From contig NZ_CP007203.1 in assembly GCF_000340565.2 (NCBI RefSeq), forward strand, positions 4,804,613-4,868,612: DNA of 64,000 nt. Direction: 5' to 3'. A program made the position numbers and the translations under genes. The notes under the pieces were generated by a model. That model saw only the letters and a list, made by a program, of their open reading frames with translations, was not told the DNA's origin and did not search any database. Shown here one piece after another: positions 27,023 to 36,002 of the stretch (the stretch's first letter is position 1; every line of letters starts with the position of its first letter). This DNA comes from Nodularia spumigena CCY9414 (GTDB lineage Bacteria > Cyanobacteriota > Cyanobacteriia > Cyanobacteriales > Nostocaceae).

Positions 27023-27283
27023 ATGAGAGTTCAAGAAATTCCCTTAAATCAAATTAAGCGGCCTTTACCCCGTGTAAACGACCCAAATAAAGTACAAGCC
27101 TTAATGGAATCAATTGCAGCTATTGGACAGCAAGAACCCATTGATGTCTTAGAAGTAGAGGGACAATATTATGGCTTTTCTGGTTGTCACCGTTATGAAG
27201 CTTGTCAGCGCTTAGGCAAAGAAACAATTATCGCCAGAGTTCGTAAAGCGCCACTTAGCGTCCTCAAGATGCATTTAGCGTGA
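27023..27283 (+). CDS. srx: Sulfiredoxin
   Basis: The 86-residue ParB-like-fold protein carries the sulfiredoxin signature YGFSGCHRYEACQRLG, with catalytic Cys in GCHR. It also has the N-terminal IPLNQIKRPLPRV segment typical of the family. It uses ATP to repair over-oxidised (sulfinic) peroxiredoxin. The ATG at 27023 is used instead of an upstream TTG. A Dps gene follows 54 bp later in the same direction, which suits a shared oxidative-stress role. Confidence 0.93.
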   Translation: MRVQEIPLNQIKRPLPRVNDPNKVQALMESIAAIGQQEPIDVLEVEGQYYGFSGCHRYEACQRLGKETIIARVRKAPLSVLKMHLA

Positions 27284-27337
27284 TAATAGATGTTAGATGT
27301 TAAATTTCTCAAACACATAACCAATTAGGAGAAAAAT

Positions 27338-27829
27338 ATGTCACCTCAAGCAACAGCCAAAAATGTAAATATCGGTATTGACGATGCAAGTAGGGCTAAA
27401 ATTGCCGAGGGGCTATCTCGCCTATTGGCTGACACCTATACACTGTATCTAAAAACTCATAACTTTCATTGGAACGTTACAGGGCCAATGTTCCAAACCT
27501 TACATTTAATGTTTGAGACTCAGTATACAGAACTCGCCTTAGCCGTTGATTTGATAGCCGAAAGAATCAGAGCATTGGGACACCCTGCGCCAGGAACCTA
27601 CAGCGAATATGTCAAACTGAGTTCAATTCCAGAAACTCCAGGAGTTCCCAAAGCTAAAGAAATGATTGGCTTGCTGGTGGAAGGACAAGAATCAGTAGTC
27701 AGAACTGCACGTTCTATTTTTCCTCTATTGGAAGCAGTCAACGACGAACCCACCGCCGATTTATTAACTCAACGGATGCAAGTCCACGAAAAAACCGCTT
27801 GGATGTTGAGAAGTTTATTGGAAGAATAA
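27338..27829 (+). CDS. dps: Dps-family ferritin-like DNA-protection protein
   Basis: The 163-residue four-helix protein shows the Dps ferroxidase pattern [20 protein letters not shown] (about 41-60) and [19 protein letters not shown]. It oxidises ferrous iron with hydrogen peroxide and stores it in a 12-mer shell. A good ribosome-binding site (AGGAG) precedes the ATG. The position directly after sulfiredoxin suggests an oxidative-stress operon. Confidence 0.93.
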   Translation: MSPQATAKNVNIGIDDASRAKIAEGLSRLLADTYTLYLKTHNFHWNVTGPMFQTLHLMFETQYTELALAVDLIAERIRALGHPAPGTYSEYVKLSSIPETPGVPKAKEMIGLLVEGQESVVRTARSIFPLLEAVNDEPTADLLTQRMQVHEKTAWMLRSLLEE

Positions 27830-27885
27830 AAGAGGGAGTGGTCCGTAAAGAATTTTGGATTTTGGAGAAAGCGATTTTAGATTGC

Positions 27886-27945
27886 AGTCTAATCCAAAAT
27901 CTAAAATCTAAAATCTAAAATTGATTGACTAATGACTAATGACAC
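27886..27945. repeat. AATCTAA heptamers running into the next start codon
   Basis: Repeated AATCTAAA units are followed by GACTAAT units that contain the ATG of the next gene (27932). The repeat therefore supplies the start region of that gene. Confidence 0.8.
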
Positions 27946-28612
27946 CCAGAAGTTGCAAAATTTGATGCAACGTGTAAATATTTCTAGTTTTAAAGCGTTG
28001 AGTCGTGATGCTGGTGTCTCAGAACGTCAAATTTTGCGACTGCGACAAGGAAAGCTAGAACAGATGCGGGTGGATGTGCTGCTGAAGTTATCGCAAGTTT
28101 TCAAGATTTCGTTGAATGAATTACTCGATACTTTTTCAGCACTCCCTACTTCCCACTCCCCACTCCCCCGGTTACTGAGCGCAGTCGAAGTAACTCCCCA
28201 CTCCCCACTCCCTAGCGAAAAAGAGATTGCAGAGTTAAAAACAGAGTACCAGCGATCGCAACTGCAATTAGCACAACAGCGAGAAATATTAAAACAAGAA
28301 TTCCAGCAGTCGAGTTTACAATTGCTGGAATCTTTATTATTACAATGGCCGACAGCAGCCCAGAAAGCGCAAGAAAATCCCCAGTTAGCTGCTATTAAAA
28401 TTGTGCCTTTGGTGCAGAAACCCTTAGAAAGACTATTACAGGAATGGGGAATACAAGCGATCGCACCAGTAGGAGCAGAAGTATTATATAATCCCCAAAT
28501 GCACCAATTAATAGAAGGAACCGCACAACCAGGTGAAACAGTGAGAGTACGTTACACAGGCTATCTACAAGGCGACAAACTACTGTATCGAGCCAAAGTC
28601 AGTCCAGTTTGA
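27932..28612 (+). CDS. HTH protein with a GrpE-like C-terminal domain
   Basis: The 226-residue protein has an XRE-type helix-turn-helix (about residues 15-60: FKALSRDAGVSERQILRLRQG), a coiled coil (EKEIAELKTEYQRSQLQLAQ), and a C-terminal beta region (EVLYNPQMHQLIEG...GETVRVRYTGY). The last region resembles the beta domain of GrpE, the DnaK nucleotide-exchange factor. Between the HTH and coiled coil, about 28 residues (ALPTSHSPLPRLLSAVEVTP and on) are encoded by CCCCACT repeats and a short palindrome. Function is unknown; a link to DnaK is inference. The true start is uncertain because the ATG sits in a repeat. Confidence 0.75.
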   Translation: MTNDTQKLQNLMQRVNISSFKALSRDAGVSERQILRLRQGKLEQMRVDVLLKLSQVFKISLNELLDTFSALPTSHSPLPRLLSAVEVTPHSPLPSEKEIAELKTEYQRSQLQLAQQREILKQEFQQSSLQLLESLLLQWPTAAQKAQENPQLAAIKIVPLVQKPLERLLQEWGIQAIAPVGAEVLYNPQMHQLIEGTAQPGETVRVRYTGYLQGDKLLYRAKVSPV

Positions 28613-28695
28613 AAGGTCATTGGCGGTAGGGTCAGAAGCAGGGGGGAAGTTTTTTCCCAATGACCAATGACCAATGACTAATGACTAATGACTAA

Positions 28696-30432
28696 TTAAG
28701 CAGGATAAATCCGCAAACGCCGATTTGGTTCCTCGCCAAAACTATCAGACTTGAGTCGATAGTGTTCTACCAACTCATGCTGCATTTTGCGTACTGGCGA
28801 AGAACGGGGTAGTAATTCCACTGGTTGTCCTTTAGGAATTACAATCTGCTCTACAGCAAGTCTGGCTTCTTCTAGAGCATCCATCTCGTCATCAGTGCCA
28901 CTGTGTAAAAACAATTGCAGCTCTGGGTCATCAGTCATATCCGGATCTTCAATGTTCAGCAACCGCCGCAAACCACGGGTAATCTGGGGAATTGTACTGG
29001 ACTTAATCATGTGAATTGGCACATGACGTGCTTTAGCCATTTGCCGTAATTTAGCTTGGTTTTTGACGTGCGATCGCAGTGCTAAAATTGCATCAGCAGT
29101 ATCAATGTCTTTTGTCAAGACCACAGGCAAAGTTAATACACCAATCACCTGTTCTAACTGGTGGCGACTCACACCATAGGGATAAATGTGTAGCGGCAAA
29201 TCTTCGCCATTTGGCCCTGCGTGTCTACTCGTTTTGACATCAAAACTCTCAGAGTAGTTAAAGGATTCATCCAGCAAGCGGTCAAACTCAGTACGTCCAG
29301 TCATTCGCTCCCGTTCTAAAGACAAAGGTGGCAATGCTACCATTTGTCCTGATGAACGCCAGCCATTAGTCGGTCGGGCTGGTGGAAAAGATTCCTCTCT
29401 TGGGGAAACTTGCCCACCGCGACCGTTAACCACCGATAACTGCCGTGTAACAGCCACCTTACCTTGATCATCAACAGTTCTCGTTTGTGGGCTAGGCTGA
29501 CGACCTCTGAGCAAAGTATCTACCGTATCCGCCACACTTTCGTGTATTACCCAGCGTTGCCGTTCTAACATTTCCACAGCAATCTCGAAAGTCGGAGGAG
29601 CTTTGCGTTCCAAAACCGTCTTTTGACTACCCCGCCTTCTAGCTTCGTCATCCCCTAACGTTACAGCCTGAATACCCCCAACTAAATCAGAAAGGGTGGG
29701 GTTTTTAATCAGGTTTTCAATTTGGTTCCCGTGGGCAGTACCTACCAATTGCACGCCCCGTTCCGCAATCGTACGCGCCGCTAAAGCTTCTAATTCTGTC
29801 CCAATTTCATCAATCACGATAACTTCTGGCATATGGTTTTCCACAGCCTCAATCATCACCTGATGCTGAAGTTCCGGTTGTGCTACTTGCATCCGCCTCG
29901 CACGACCAATAGCCGGGTGAGGCACATCACCATCCCCGGCGATTTCGTTGGAGGTGTCAATAATTACCACACGTTTATGGAAATCATCTGCCAAAACACG
30001 GGCAATTTCTCTTAAAGCGGTAGTTTTACCCACTCCTGGTCGTCCCAGCATGAGAATTGATTTACCAGTTTCCACTAAATCGCGGATCATGCCAATAGTG
30101 CCGAAGACTGCCCGACCTACGCGACAAGTCAAGCCAATAATCCTACCGCTACGGTTACGAATAGCACTGATACGATGCAAAGTTAGCTCAATTCCGGCTC
30201 GATTATCTCCGCTAAAGGTTCCGACTCGCTGAATGCAATCATCAATTTGGGCTTGAGTGACGGGTGTTTCGCTCAGATACTCAGCTTGATTAGGAAAGCG
30301 GGCCTCTGGGCAACGACCCAGATCCAAGACTACTTCAACTAAACTATCTCGTTGGGGATGACTCTCTAGGACTTGCCGCAGGTCTTGGGGTAAAATGTCT
30401 AATAACTTTTGAAGGTCTTCTTTAATCGTCAT
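28696..30432 (-). CDS. ycf45: Ycf45-like AAA ATPase with R3H domain
   Basis: The 578-residue protein has a SpoIIIAA-type ATPase domain with Walker A LGRPGVGKTTALREIARVL (about 155-173) and Walker B EVIVIDEIGTELEALAART. A C-terminal R3H nucleic-acid-binding motif contains HYRLKSDSFGEEPNRRLRI. The plastid gene ycf45 of red algae encodes the same architecture. A linker of about 100 low-complexity residues separates the parts. The ATG at 30432 is preferred over an upstream one at 30519, which would overlap ldpA. It follows ldpA by 40 bp on the same strand, so they are probably co-transcribed. The cellular role is unproven. Confidence 0.88.
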   Translation of the reverse strand: MTIKEDLQKLLDILPQDLRQVLESHPQRDSLVEVVLDLGRCPEARFPNQAEYLSETPVTQAQIDDCIQRVGTFSGDNRAGIELTLHRISAIRNRSGRIIGLTCRVGRAVFGTIGMIRDLVETGKSILMLGRPGVGKTTALREIARVLADDFHKRVVIIDTSNEIAGDGDVPHPAIGRARRMQVAQPELQHQVMIEAVENHMPEVIVIDEIGTELEALAARTIAERGVQLVGTAHGNQIENLIKNPTLSDLVGGIQAVTLGDDEARRRGSQKTVLERKAPPTFEIAVEMLERQRWVIHESVADTVDTLLRGRQPSPQTRTVDDQGKVAVTRQLSVVNGRGGQVSPREESFPPARPTNGWRSSGQMVALPPLSLERERMTGRTEFDRLLDESFNYSESFDVKTSRHAGPNGEDLPLHIYPYGVSRHQLEQVIGVLTLPVVLTKDIDTADAILALRSHVKNQAKLRQMAKARHVPIHMIKSSTIPQITRGLRRLLNIEDPDMTDDPELQLFLHSGTDDEMDALEEARLAVEQIVIPKGQPVELLPRSSPVRKMQHELVEHYRLKSDSFGEEPNRRLRIYPA

Positions 30433-30472
30433 GCTTTCTATGGTGACGTTTTTAGAGATAACGAACGCGCGA

Positions 30473-31579
30473 TTAGCGCTCCTGCTGTGACTTGATCTGG
30501 GAAACCAGGGAATGGGCAAGCTTGACTGCTGGCCAGAGTAATTCGGGTTCTGCTTCGAGGCGAACTTTCGCCTTCACGCTGGTTGGACTCACCTCCTGAT
30601 TCTCTAACTGATCGAGAATTGGTGACAGCAGCACACGGGCGTAGCTACCGTAAGCGATTCCGGAGACATGGGGCTGAGGATAGTACTCTACACTTTTCAA
30701 CAGTCCCATTGCCTTTAATTTAACAATGGTGTAGCTATTAGTGCCACCTGCTAACTGCACATATCCGGGTAACTTTGCTGTCAAAACTTTCTGCCCTAGT
30801 TTCACCGTTGCTAAAGTAGTGCCATCTCCAATATCACCACTCATAGGACGGCCGTCTGTCTGCCAAATTAAGGCGCTACGCAATGGGGTAATTAGTTGAG
30901 TAATTGCTTGTAGGTAGTCAATCATGCCATCACCATCGGGACAGCTAATGGCCAATACCTTGAGTTGGTCAGCCCACGGTGAAATTGTTTGCCATAATTG
31001 CTGAAATTTTGCCAAATGTCCGACTTTTGTGTGAATTTCTATGGCATCTACAACCTTTGACATTACCAATGGTGCGATCGCTGTCGCAGTGGACATATAT
31101 GATTTTGTATAAATTTTACCATATGGGCAAACTGGTATGCAACGTCCACAGCCATAACACTTTTCGGTTTCCACTCCCGAAGTGTCATCTATCCGGTTAA
31201 ATGCGATCGCTTGGGCTGGACAAATACTTTCACAGGGTCTAGGGCAATCTGTGGGACATTCAGTAGAGTTAAACTCTGCTTTGCGAAAATGGGGGTCTTC
31301 GCCATCGTTCAGGCTGACCATCAAAAAAGGTAATTTGCCTTGATAGCCATAACCTCGCGCCTTGGCATCCTTAACCAAATGCCTGGCTACTTCTAAGGCT
31401 TCCTGAGCTGCTGCGATTACAGCTGGATCAGCTGCCACATCTATACAGTCAGCGCCAGCCAATGCATAGGCTAGTGTTAGACTTCTGACGGCCGGCAGAT
31501 GTTGGAAGCTGGCTCCGCAGATCAGTTTGAACCAGTGTCCTTCTTTCAAGGATTGTAAAGGGGCGAACAAATCAGTCAC
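30473..31579 (-). CDS. ldpA: LdpA, iron-sulfur protein of circadian clock input
   Basis: The 368-residue protein matches light-dependent-period protein LdpA. It has two ferredoxin-type [4Fe-4S] motifs, CPTDCPRPCESICPA (about 109-123) and CYGCGRCIPVCP (about 141-152), and the start SLKEGHWFKLICGASFQHLP. In Synechococcus LdpA senses cellular redox state and modulates clock period with light. It is predicted to be soluble. The gene is intact and linked to the Ycf45-like gene. Confidence 0.92.
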   Translation of the reverse strand: MTDLFAPLQSLKEGHWFKLICGASFQHLPAVRSLTLAYALAGADCIDVAADPAVIAAAQEALEVARHLVKDAKARGYGYQGKLPFLMVSLNDGEDPHFRKAEFNSTECPTDCPRPCESICPAQAIAFNRIDDTSGVETEKCYGCGRCIPVCPYGKIYTKSYMSTATAIAPLVMSKVVDAIEIHTKVGHLAKFQQLWQTISPWADQLKVLAISCPDGDGMIDYLQAITQLITPLRSALIWQTDGRPMSGDIGDGTTLATVKLGQKVLTAKLPGYVQLAGGTNSYTIVKLKAMGLLKSVEYYPQPHVSGIAYGSYARVLLSPILDQLENQEVSPTSVKAKVRLEAEPELLWPAVKLAHSLVSQIKSQQER

Positions 31580-31691
31580 ATTTCTATTATGCTTTTACTG
31601 GACTAAAAATAGTAGTCTCTAATATAGAAAAAGTCTTGATTTTCTTATCCTGAGTTCTTATATGGTTAGACTCTCACTTTGGGAATAGTCT

Positions 31692-32062
31692 TTGAACCTC
31701 CCCACGTCTAAAGCCAGGGGATTCTTGCCTACCTGAAAAAGGCGACAACGGGACATTCAAGTATCCCTCTACTCACTCAAAGAGCTTTTGCTCTCATTCG
31801 CGGATACTTTCTGAGTCCTTCATATTTTAAAGATGAACGCTCCATATCCTGCCATTATTCGCCCTTTAACTATTCCGAATCGAGTCGGATATGTCCGTTG
31901 CCGGGATTGCTCCGTACTAGGATACTTCAATGCGCTGAAGGTTATTCCTACTTGTTTTCTCGCTAATCTATTTTAACACTGTGGCTAAAGCCACGCAATC
32001 GTTTGACGGAACTTAAAAGTTCTTACCGCCTTCTCCCCATGCCTAAAGTCAGGGGCTTGCGT
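31692..32062 (-). mobile_element. MITE-like relic of an IS200/IS605 element
   Basis: Two similar stem-loops bound about 370 bp: CCCC-ACGTCTAAAGCC-AGGGG at 31700-31720 and CCCC-ATGCCTAAAGTC-AGGGG at 32035-32055. Between them lie other short hairpins (GTGGCTAAAGCCAC, 31981-31994) but no open frame. These ends are typical of IS200/IS605 termini, and the interior is too short for TnpA or TnpB. The orientation is inferred from the CAAGAATCCCCTGGCTTTAG right-end form on the minus strand. The rest of the 31580-32153 spacer shows nothing else. Confidence 0.65.
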
Positions 32063-32153
32063 CTCGTTTTTCGGTCAACCTCCTATAGTCAGAGATTCTG
32101 CTGTTACTATTTTATTTTAAGTAGAAATTAATACTTATTGATAAATATATGAG

Positions 32154-32966
32154 TTAGTTTTCAGGTAATTTAATCGGCTTGGGCGGAGTGATGATGTCAA
32201 TTTTGTCACCAATTTGCCAAATTTTTCCAGTCTCTGATGGTGTTAATCGTGTATTTACACTCAAGCGATAGAAATGATTAAAGTACGATGAGTCTACCCA
32301 ATCTGGTAAAGTTGCTTGTCGCTGCTGCACAAATATTTTTTGAAAGTTTGGGTAAGCTTCTCCAGAGTCAGGATTTTGTGTTGGAACTATACAACGCTGA
32401 CAAGGGTTGACCCCAAATAAGCTGACATCTCCCACTCGCAAGGAGACTATATCGCCTTGTTGACTAAATAACTGATCTTCCCAAAATGCTGGTACACCAC
32501 CAACTTCAATGTTCGCACGGATGCGGCGACGCATATCATCAACATTCAAACCAGGAAACCAGGAAGCTACCTCTGTTAAAGTCGCTGTACTAATTACTGT
32601 TGGCCCTGGTGAGTTGGTATCGTCGGGAAAGCCCATGAAAGGATTTTGCCTTAATGTTACGGCAAACCCCAAAAAATCACTGAGGCTTGCCGCAATTTCT
32701 GGCTGTTCTTCATCCAGATGAAAGACTCGTGGTGAGTCTAGTTTGGGGGTTTGCAGCGAAATAGTTCGATTAAAAATGTCAAACTGTGATCTAATTAAAT
32801 GGATTTTACTATGGCGCTTGCCATTAACAAACCTACCCTGTGGGTCAAAAATGGCAAACTCACGGTCATATTCTAGCGCGCCACTGGACAGAACCTGTGC
32901 TTGTTCAACTTCAACGCTATCCAGTGATTTAATCGGGTAGAGTAGAATTTTGGCTAGGTATGGCAT
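32154..32966 (-). CDS. MOSC-domain protein (YcbX family)
   Basis: The 270-residue protein has the MOSC N-terminal beta-barrel (LAKILLYPIKSLDSVEVEQA, RFAIFDPQGRFVNGKR-like) and a C-terminal MOSC domain containing VNPCQRCIVPTQNPDSGE. The conserved Cys binds molybdenum cofactor or sulfur. Relatives such as YcbX reduce N-hydroxylated compounds. The start at 32966 gives MPYLAKILLYP and leaves 4 bp to lepB; an upstream ATG would overlap lepB. It is probably co-transcribed with lepB. Confidence 0.88.
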   Translation of the reverse strand: MPYLAKILLYPIKSLDSVEVEQAQVLSSGALEYDREFAIFDPQGRFVNGKRHSKIHLIRSQFDIFNRTISLQTPKLDSPRVFHLDEEQPEIAASLSDFLGFAVTLRQNPFMGFPDDTNSPGPTVISTATLTEVASWFPGLNVDDMRRRIRANIEVGGVPAFWEDQLFSQQGDIVSLRVGDVSLFGVNPCQRCIVPTQNPDSGEAYPNFQKIFVQQRQATLPDWVDSSYFNHFYRLSVNTRLTPSETGKIWQIGDKIDIITPPKPIKLPEN

Positions 32967-32970
32967 TAAT

Positions 32971-33612
32971 CTAGGGATACAATGGTGGCTGATCAAGTCC
33001 ACCAACATTGTTTAGAGGCCAAAAGCGAAGTACGGCACGACCAATAATATTTTGTCGGGGAACAACACCCCAGCATCGGCTATCGTAGCTACTGTTGCGG
33101 TTATCACCTAAAACTAAGTATGAGTTGGGAGGTATAGTTTCGGGTTTGGCCAAGTAAGCTTGCTGCGCGCCTGATGTGCAAACATCAATTTCTGTGCGCT
33201 GTTGTGATTTGAGATAGTTGACTTCCTCAAGGCGTTTATTGTTAATATACACTCGCCCATCCTTGAGTTCTACTTTTTCTCCAGGTAAGGCGACTATACG
33301 TTTAATAAATGCGTCGTTGTATTGTTCGTCTTGTAGTGCTTTTGTCGGCGAAAAAACTACAATATCTCCCCTCTGCGGTTCAGAAAACCTATACTTCAAT
33401 TTATCCACAATGATTTTGTCTGCCTCCCACTGGTTTGGAGTACCGTTGAGTGTGGGTTCCATAGAGCCAGAAGGAATCCAGCGAGCTTCAGCAACAAAAG
33501 TACGAATGCCTAGGGCTAGCACAATACTTAATACAACTGTTCTGGCTAGTTCGGCGAGCCAGGAATTATCGGGTTGTTGACTAGATTTGTTATCAGACAC
33601 TTGATTTCGCAT
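32971..33612 (-). CDS. lepB: Signal peptidase I
   Basis: The 213-residue membrane-anchored peptidase has one N-terminal hydrophobic segment (about 20-40). The catalytic Ser lies in WIPSGSMEPTL (about residue 52), the catalytic Lys in FIKRIVALPGEKVELKDG, and GDNRNSSYDSRCWG forms box E. It removes signal peptides of exported proteins on the outer side of the cytoplasmic or thylakoid membrane. Cyanobacteria often have two copies; which one this is cannot be told. Confidence 0.94.
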   Translation of the reverse strand: MRNQVSDNKSSQQPDNSWLAELARTVVLSIVLALGIRTFVAEARWIPSGSMEPTLNGTPNQWEADKIIVDKLKYRFSEPQRGDIVVFSPTKALQDEQYNDAFIKRIVALPGEKVELKDGRVYINNKRLEEVNYLKSQQRTEIDVCTSGAQQAYLAKPETIPPNSYLVLGDNRNSSYDSRCWGVVPRQNIIGRAVLRFWPLNNVGGLDQPPLYP

Positions 33613-33862
33613 GAAATTACTGAAATAAGGCAGAAGTGCAGTAATTAACTCGTTCGGGGAGACTACATTCTTTAATCTTAACGAGGAAATTCTGATTTGC
33701 TGGATGAAGTTAGCATCTATGGCTCACGCCACGCTCCGCGATCGCGAGGGATTTATCAGTTAAAAATCAACTTTTTCTTAACGATATGCAAAAATTCATG
33801 ACGATGAGGGCAAGCAGGTTTAACCTAAAAGTATAAGTATCTCTCTAAATCCTGTTAACCTC

Positions 33863-34401
33863 ATGTCATTTCCAGAAAGTTTACTGATTCGCCGCGCCAG
33901 TATTATTCTCCCTGATGGTGAATTAATGGTGGGGGATGTGCTGACGCGCGATTGCCAAATAGTTGAAGTAGTAGCAGAAATTTCCCCCGCAACACCAACT
34001 AGAGAAATTGACGCACAAGGGTTAACTTTGTTGCCGGGTGTCATCTATCCGCAGGTACATTTGCGCGAACCAGGCTAGAACACAAGGAAGACTTGTTTAC
34101 AGCCAGTTGTGCCTGTGCCAAAGGTGGTGTGACTTCCTTTTTGGAAATGCCCAACACGCGCCCCCTGACTACTACCCAGCAAGCTTTAGACGACAAGTTG
34201 CAACGCGCCTCCAATAAATGCTTAGTTAATTATGGCTTTTTTATTGGGGCAACGACAGAGAATTTGCCAGATTTACTTTTGGACAAGCCGACACCGGGCA
34301 TTAAGATTTTTATGGGGTCGATGCATGGTCAGTTACTAATGGATCAAGAAGAGGCTCTAGAGGCTATATTTGCTCAAGGTAGTCGCTTCATAGAAATATG
34401 A
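33863..34401 (+). pseudogene. pyrC: Dihydroorotase pseudogene (frameshifted and truncated)
   Basis: The first frame (33863-34078) reads MSFPESLLIRRASIILPDGE to HLREPG and stops. Adding one base after GGC restores GLEHKEDLFTASCACAKGGV, which continues into the second frame (to 34401) with TSFLEMPNTRP and GIKIFMGSMHGQLL. These are dihydroorotase motifs, including the metal-binding HxR. The protein then ends near AQGSRFIEI, less than half of the usual length of about 430. A working copy must lie elsewhere because pyrimidine synthesis is essential. Confidence 0.92.
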
Positions 34402-35404
34402 TGTGATATTTTCTCATGCATAAAATTGTATCTATACCACAAAAATATGATCAATACTAAGCTGAACTTTCCCGCATCACTATCTATATAGATACATCTA
34501 AACATAAGTATAACTTCTAATCAAAATAATTTAAATAAATTAAACTCATCAGTTTACATCAATCACATTTTGTGCATAGATCGCGAATCTGCCCTGGAAA
34601 TACTAACCGCGAACATAAGTTAAACGAATGAATCTGCAAATGTTGAAGATCTAACTTTTAACTACAATTTTTTTTGTATTTAACTATCCGGATTTTTTCT
34701 CTAAATAACTGTAGAGAATTAGTAGGGTTAAGTAAACGGGCAAATTTCTGTGAAAACTATGTTTGATACATATAAAAATTTTGTATGCACTTAATTTGTA
34801 CGGTATTAAAACTTAATTCTGAAATTTCTGATTGTTGGGGATTTCCGTCCGTAACTTTGCCAAAAAGCTTAACATTAGCCAGCAAAGCGGAGCAAGTCAA
34901 GACAAATCAGCATCTTATCAAACAAACTTAATCACTATTTATCGAGATAATCAAAGCAATGAAGCAATAGGAATAACCGTAGTGTAAGCAGATGAAAAAA
35001 ATACCAGTATTTACTGAGTCATTCAAATTCATCTAACATCCCTATTCACAAAGATGATCCGCTAGTGGAAAGATTTATGTTAGTTCTCATGTGAATATAA
35101 TTTCCCTTGAAGGTAAGTATTAAAACATTCTGGCAGCTTGCTAGATATTACCTGCAAGAGCAATGTTATCGGACCCTTGGAGTCCAATTTGCATTCATCT
35201 ACTGCAATATCATCTGCGAGAATACACCAAACCTAGCTAACCGCAGTGGTAACTCAGCTAGTCGAAGTGCAAAAAGCTCGTAGATGTCAATCATAACCAA
35301 TTAATAGGTTGAAGACTATTTCATTGATTTTTGGATAATGAAGACAACAATGTTAGTGAATTTCCTAGATGAGCGTGGTAGTGGTAGATAGAACGAGTGT
35401 GGAA
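34402..35404. other. One kilobase without recognisable genes
   Basis: AT-rich sequence follows the pyrC break. All open frames are under about 30 codons. No tRNA, tandem repeat or clear terminal inverted repeats were seen. It may be the decayed remainder of an inserted element; nothing is assigned. Confidence 0.5.
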
Positions 35405-35484
35405 TTATCCCTCTCGTCTTTTCTCTTCTCGTCTTTTCTCTTCTCGTCTCTTCTCTTCTCTTCTCGTCTTTTCTCTTCGAGACG
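35405..35484. repeat. Polypyrimidine tandem array (TCGTCTTTTCTCTTC units)
   Basis: About 75 bases consist almost purely of C and T plus one G per unit, built from TCGTCTTTTCTCTTC and shorter TCTTCTC units. It is followed by a palindromic fragment (GAGACGCTACGCAG). The 84-codon open frame across it (poly Ser/Leu/Phe) is a by-product of the repeat. Confidence 0.85.
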
Positions 35485-35539
35485 CTACGCAGTCAGCGCA
35501 GCTATCTTTATGACTATCACACCCATAGTCAACAAAACC

Positions 35540-35995
35540 TTAGATGCTAGGAATGAATTTGTGAATAGTGCAATTAAAGGGTGTAATTTTGCCTTGACGA
35601 GTGCCGTCATCGCCATGACTTAACACCATGCTGAGATAACTATCTGGCTTGTAGGGCATTCGTTCTGCCCATTCAATGGCCACAATTCCCGGCATTACCT
35701 CAACACCTTCCCAATAAGTCTCTAGGTTCAAGGCTACAACTTCAGACGGTTCGAGGCGATATAAATCTAAATGGTAAAGGGGTAAACGTCCTTGGGTGTA
35801 CTCATTAATGAGAGTGAAAGTAGGACTCACAATTGATTCAGTGATGCCTAAACCTTGACCAATTCCCTGTACCAGGGTAGTTTTGCCAGTACCTAAATCA
35901 CCTTGTAATAAAATCACACTGCCAGCCGTCAGATTTTCACCAAGTGTGATGCCCAAGCGTAGAGTTGCTTGTGCATCTGCAAGTAAAATATTCAT
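35540..35995 (-). CDS. tsaE: tRNA t6A synthesis ATPase TsaE
   Basis: The 151-residue P-loop protein has LLQGDLGTGKTTLVQGIGQG, SPTFTLINEY and LYHLDLYRL, all typical of TsaE (YjeE). It works with TsaB and TsaD to make threonylcarbamoyladenosine in tRNA. The start at 35995 gives MNILLADAQATLRLG, the usual length; ATGs at 36031 and 36043 would overlap yvcK. It follows yvcK by 7 bp and is likely co-transcribed. Confidence 0.92.
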   Translation of the reverse strand: MNILLADAQATLRLGITLGENLTAGSVILLQGDLGTGKTTLVQGIGQGLGITESIVSPTFTLINEYTQGRLPLYHLDLYRLEPSEVVALNLETYWEGVEVMPGIVAIEWAERMPYKPDSYLSMVLSHGDDGTRQGKITPFNCTIHKFIPSI

Positions 35996-36002
35996 GGACA
36001 AA

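Noticed and set aside
34402-35368. Search for tRNA or small RNA genes in the gene-free kilobase
   Set aside because: No cloverleaf, T-loop consensus or strong terminator was found by eye; a covariance search would be needed to exclude unusual RNAs.
35369-35623. 84-codon Ser/Leu/Phe-rich frame
   Set aside because: It is produced by the polypyrimidine tandem repeat and runs into the antisense of tsaE.
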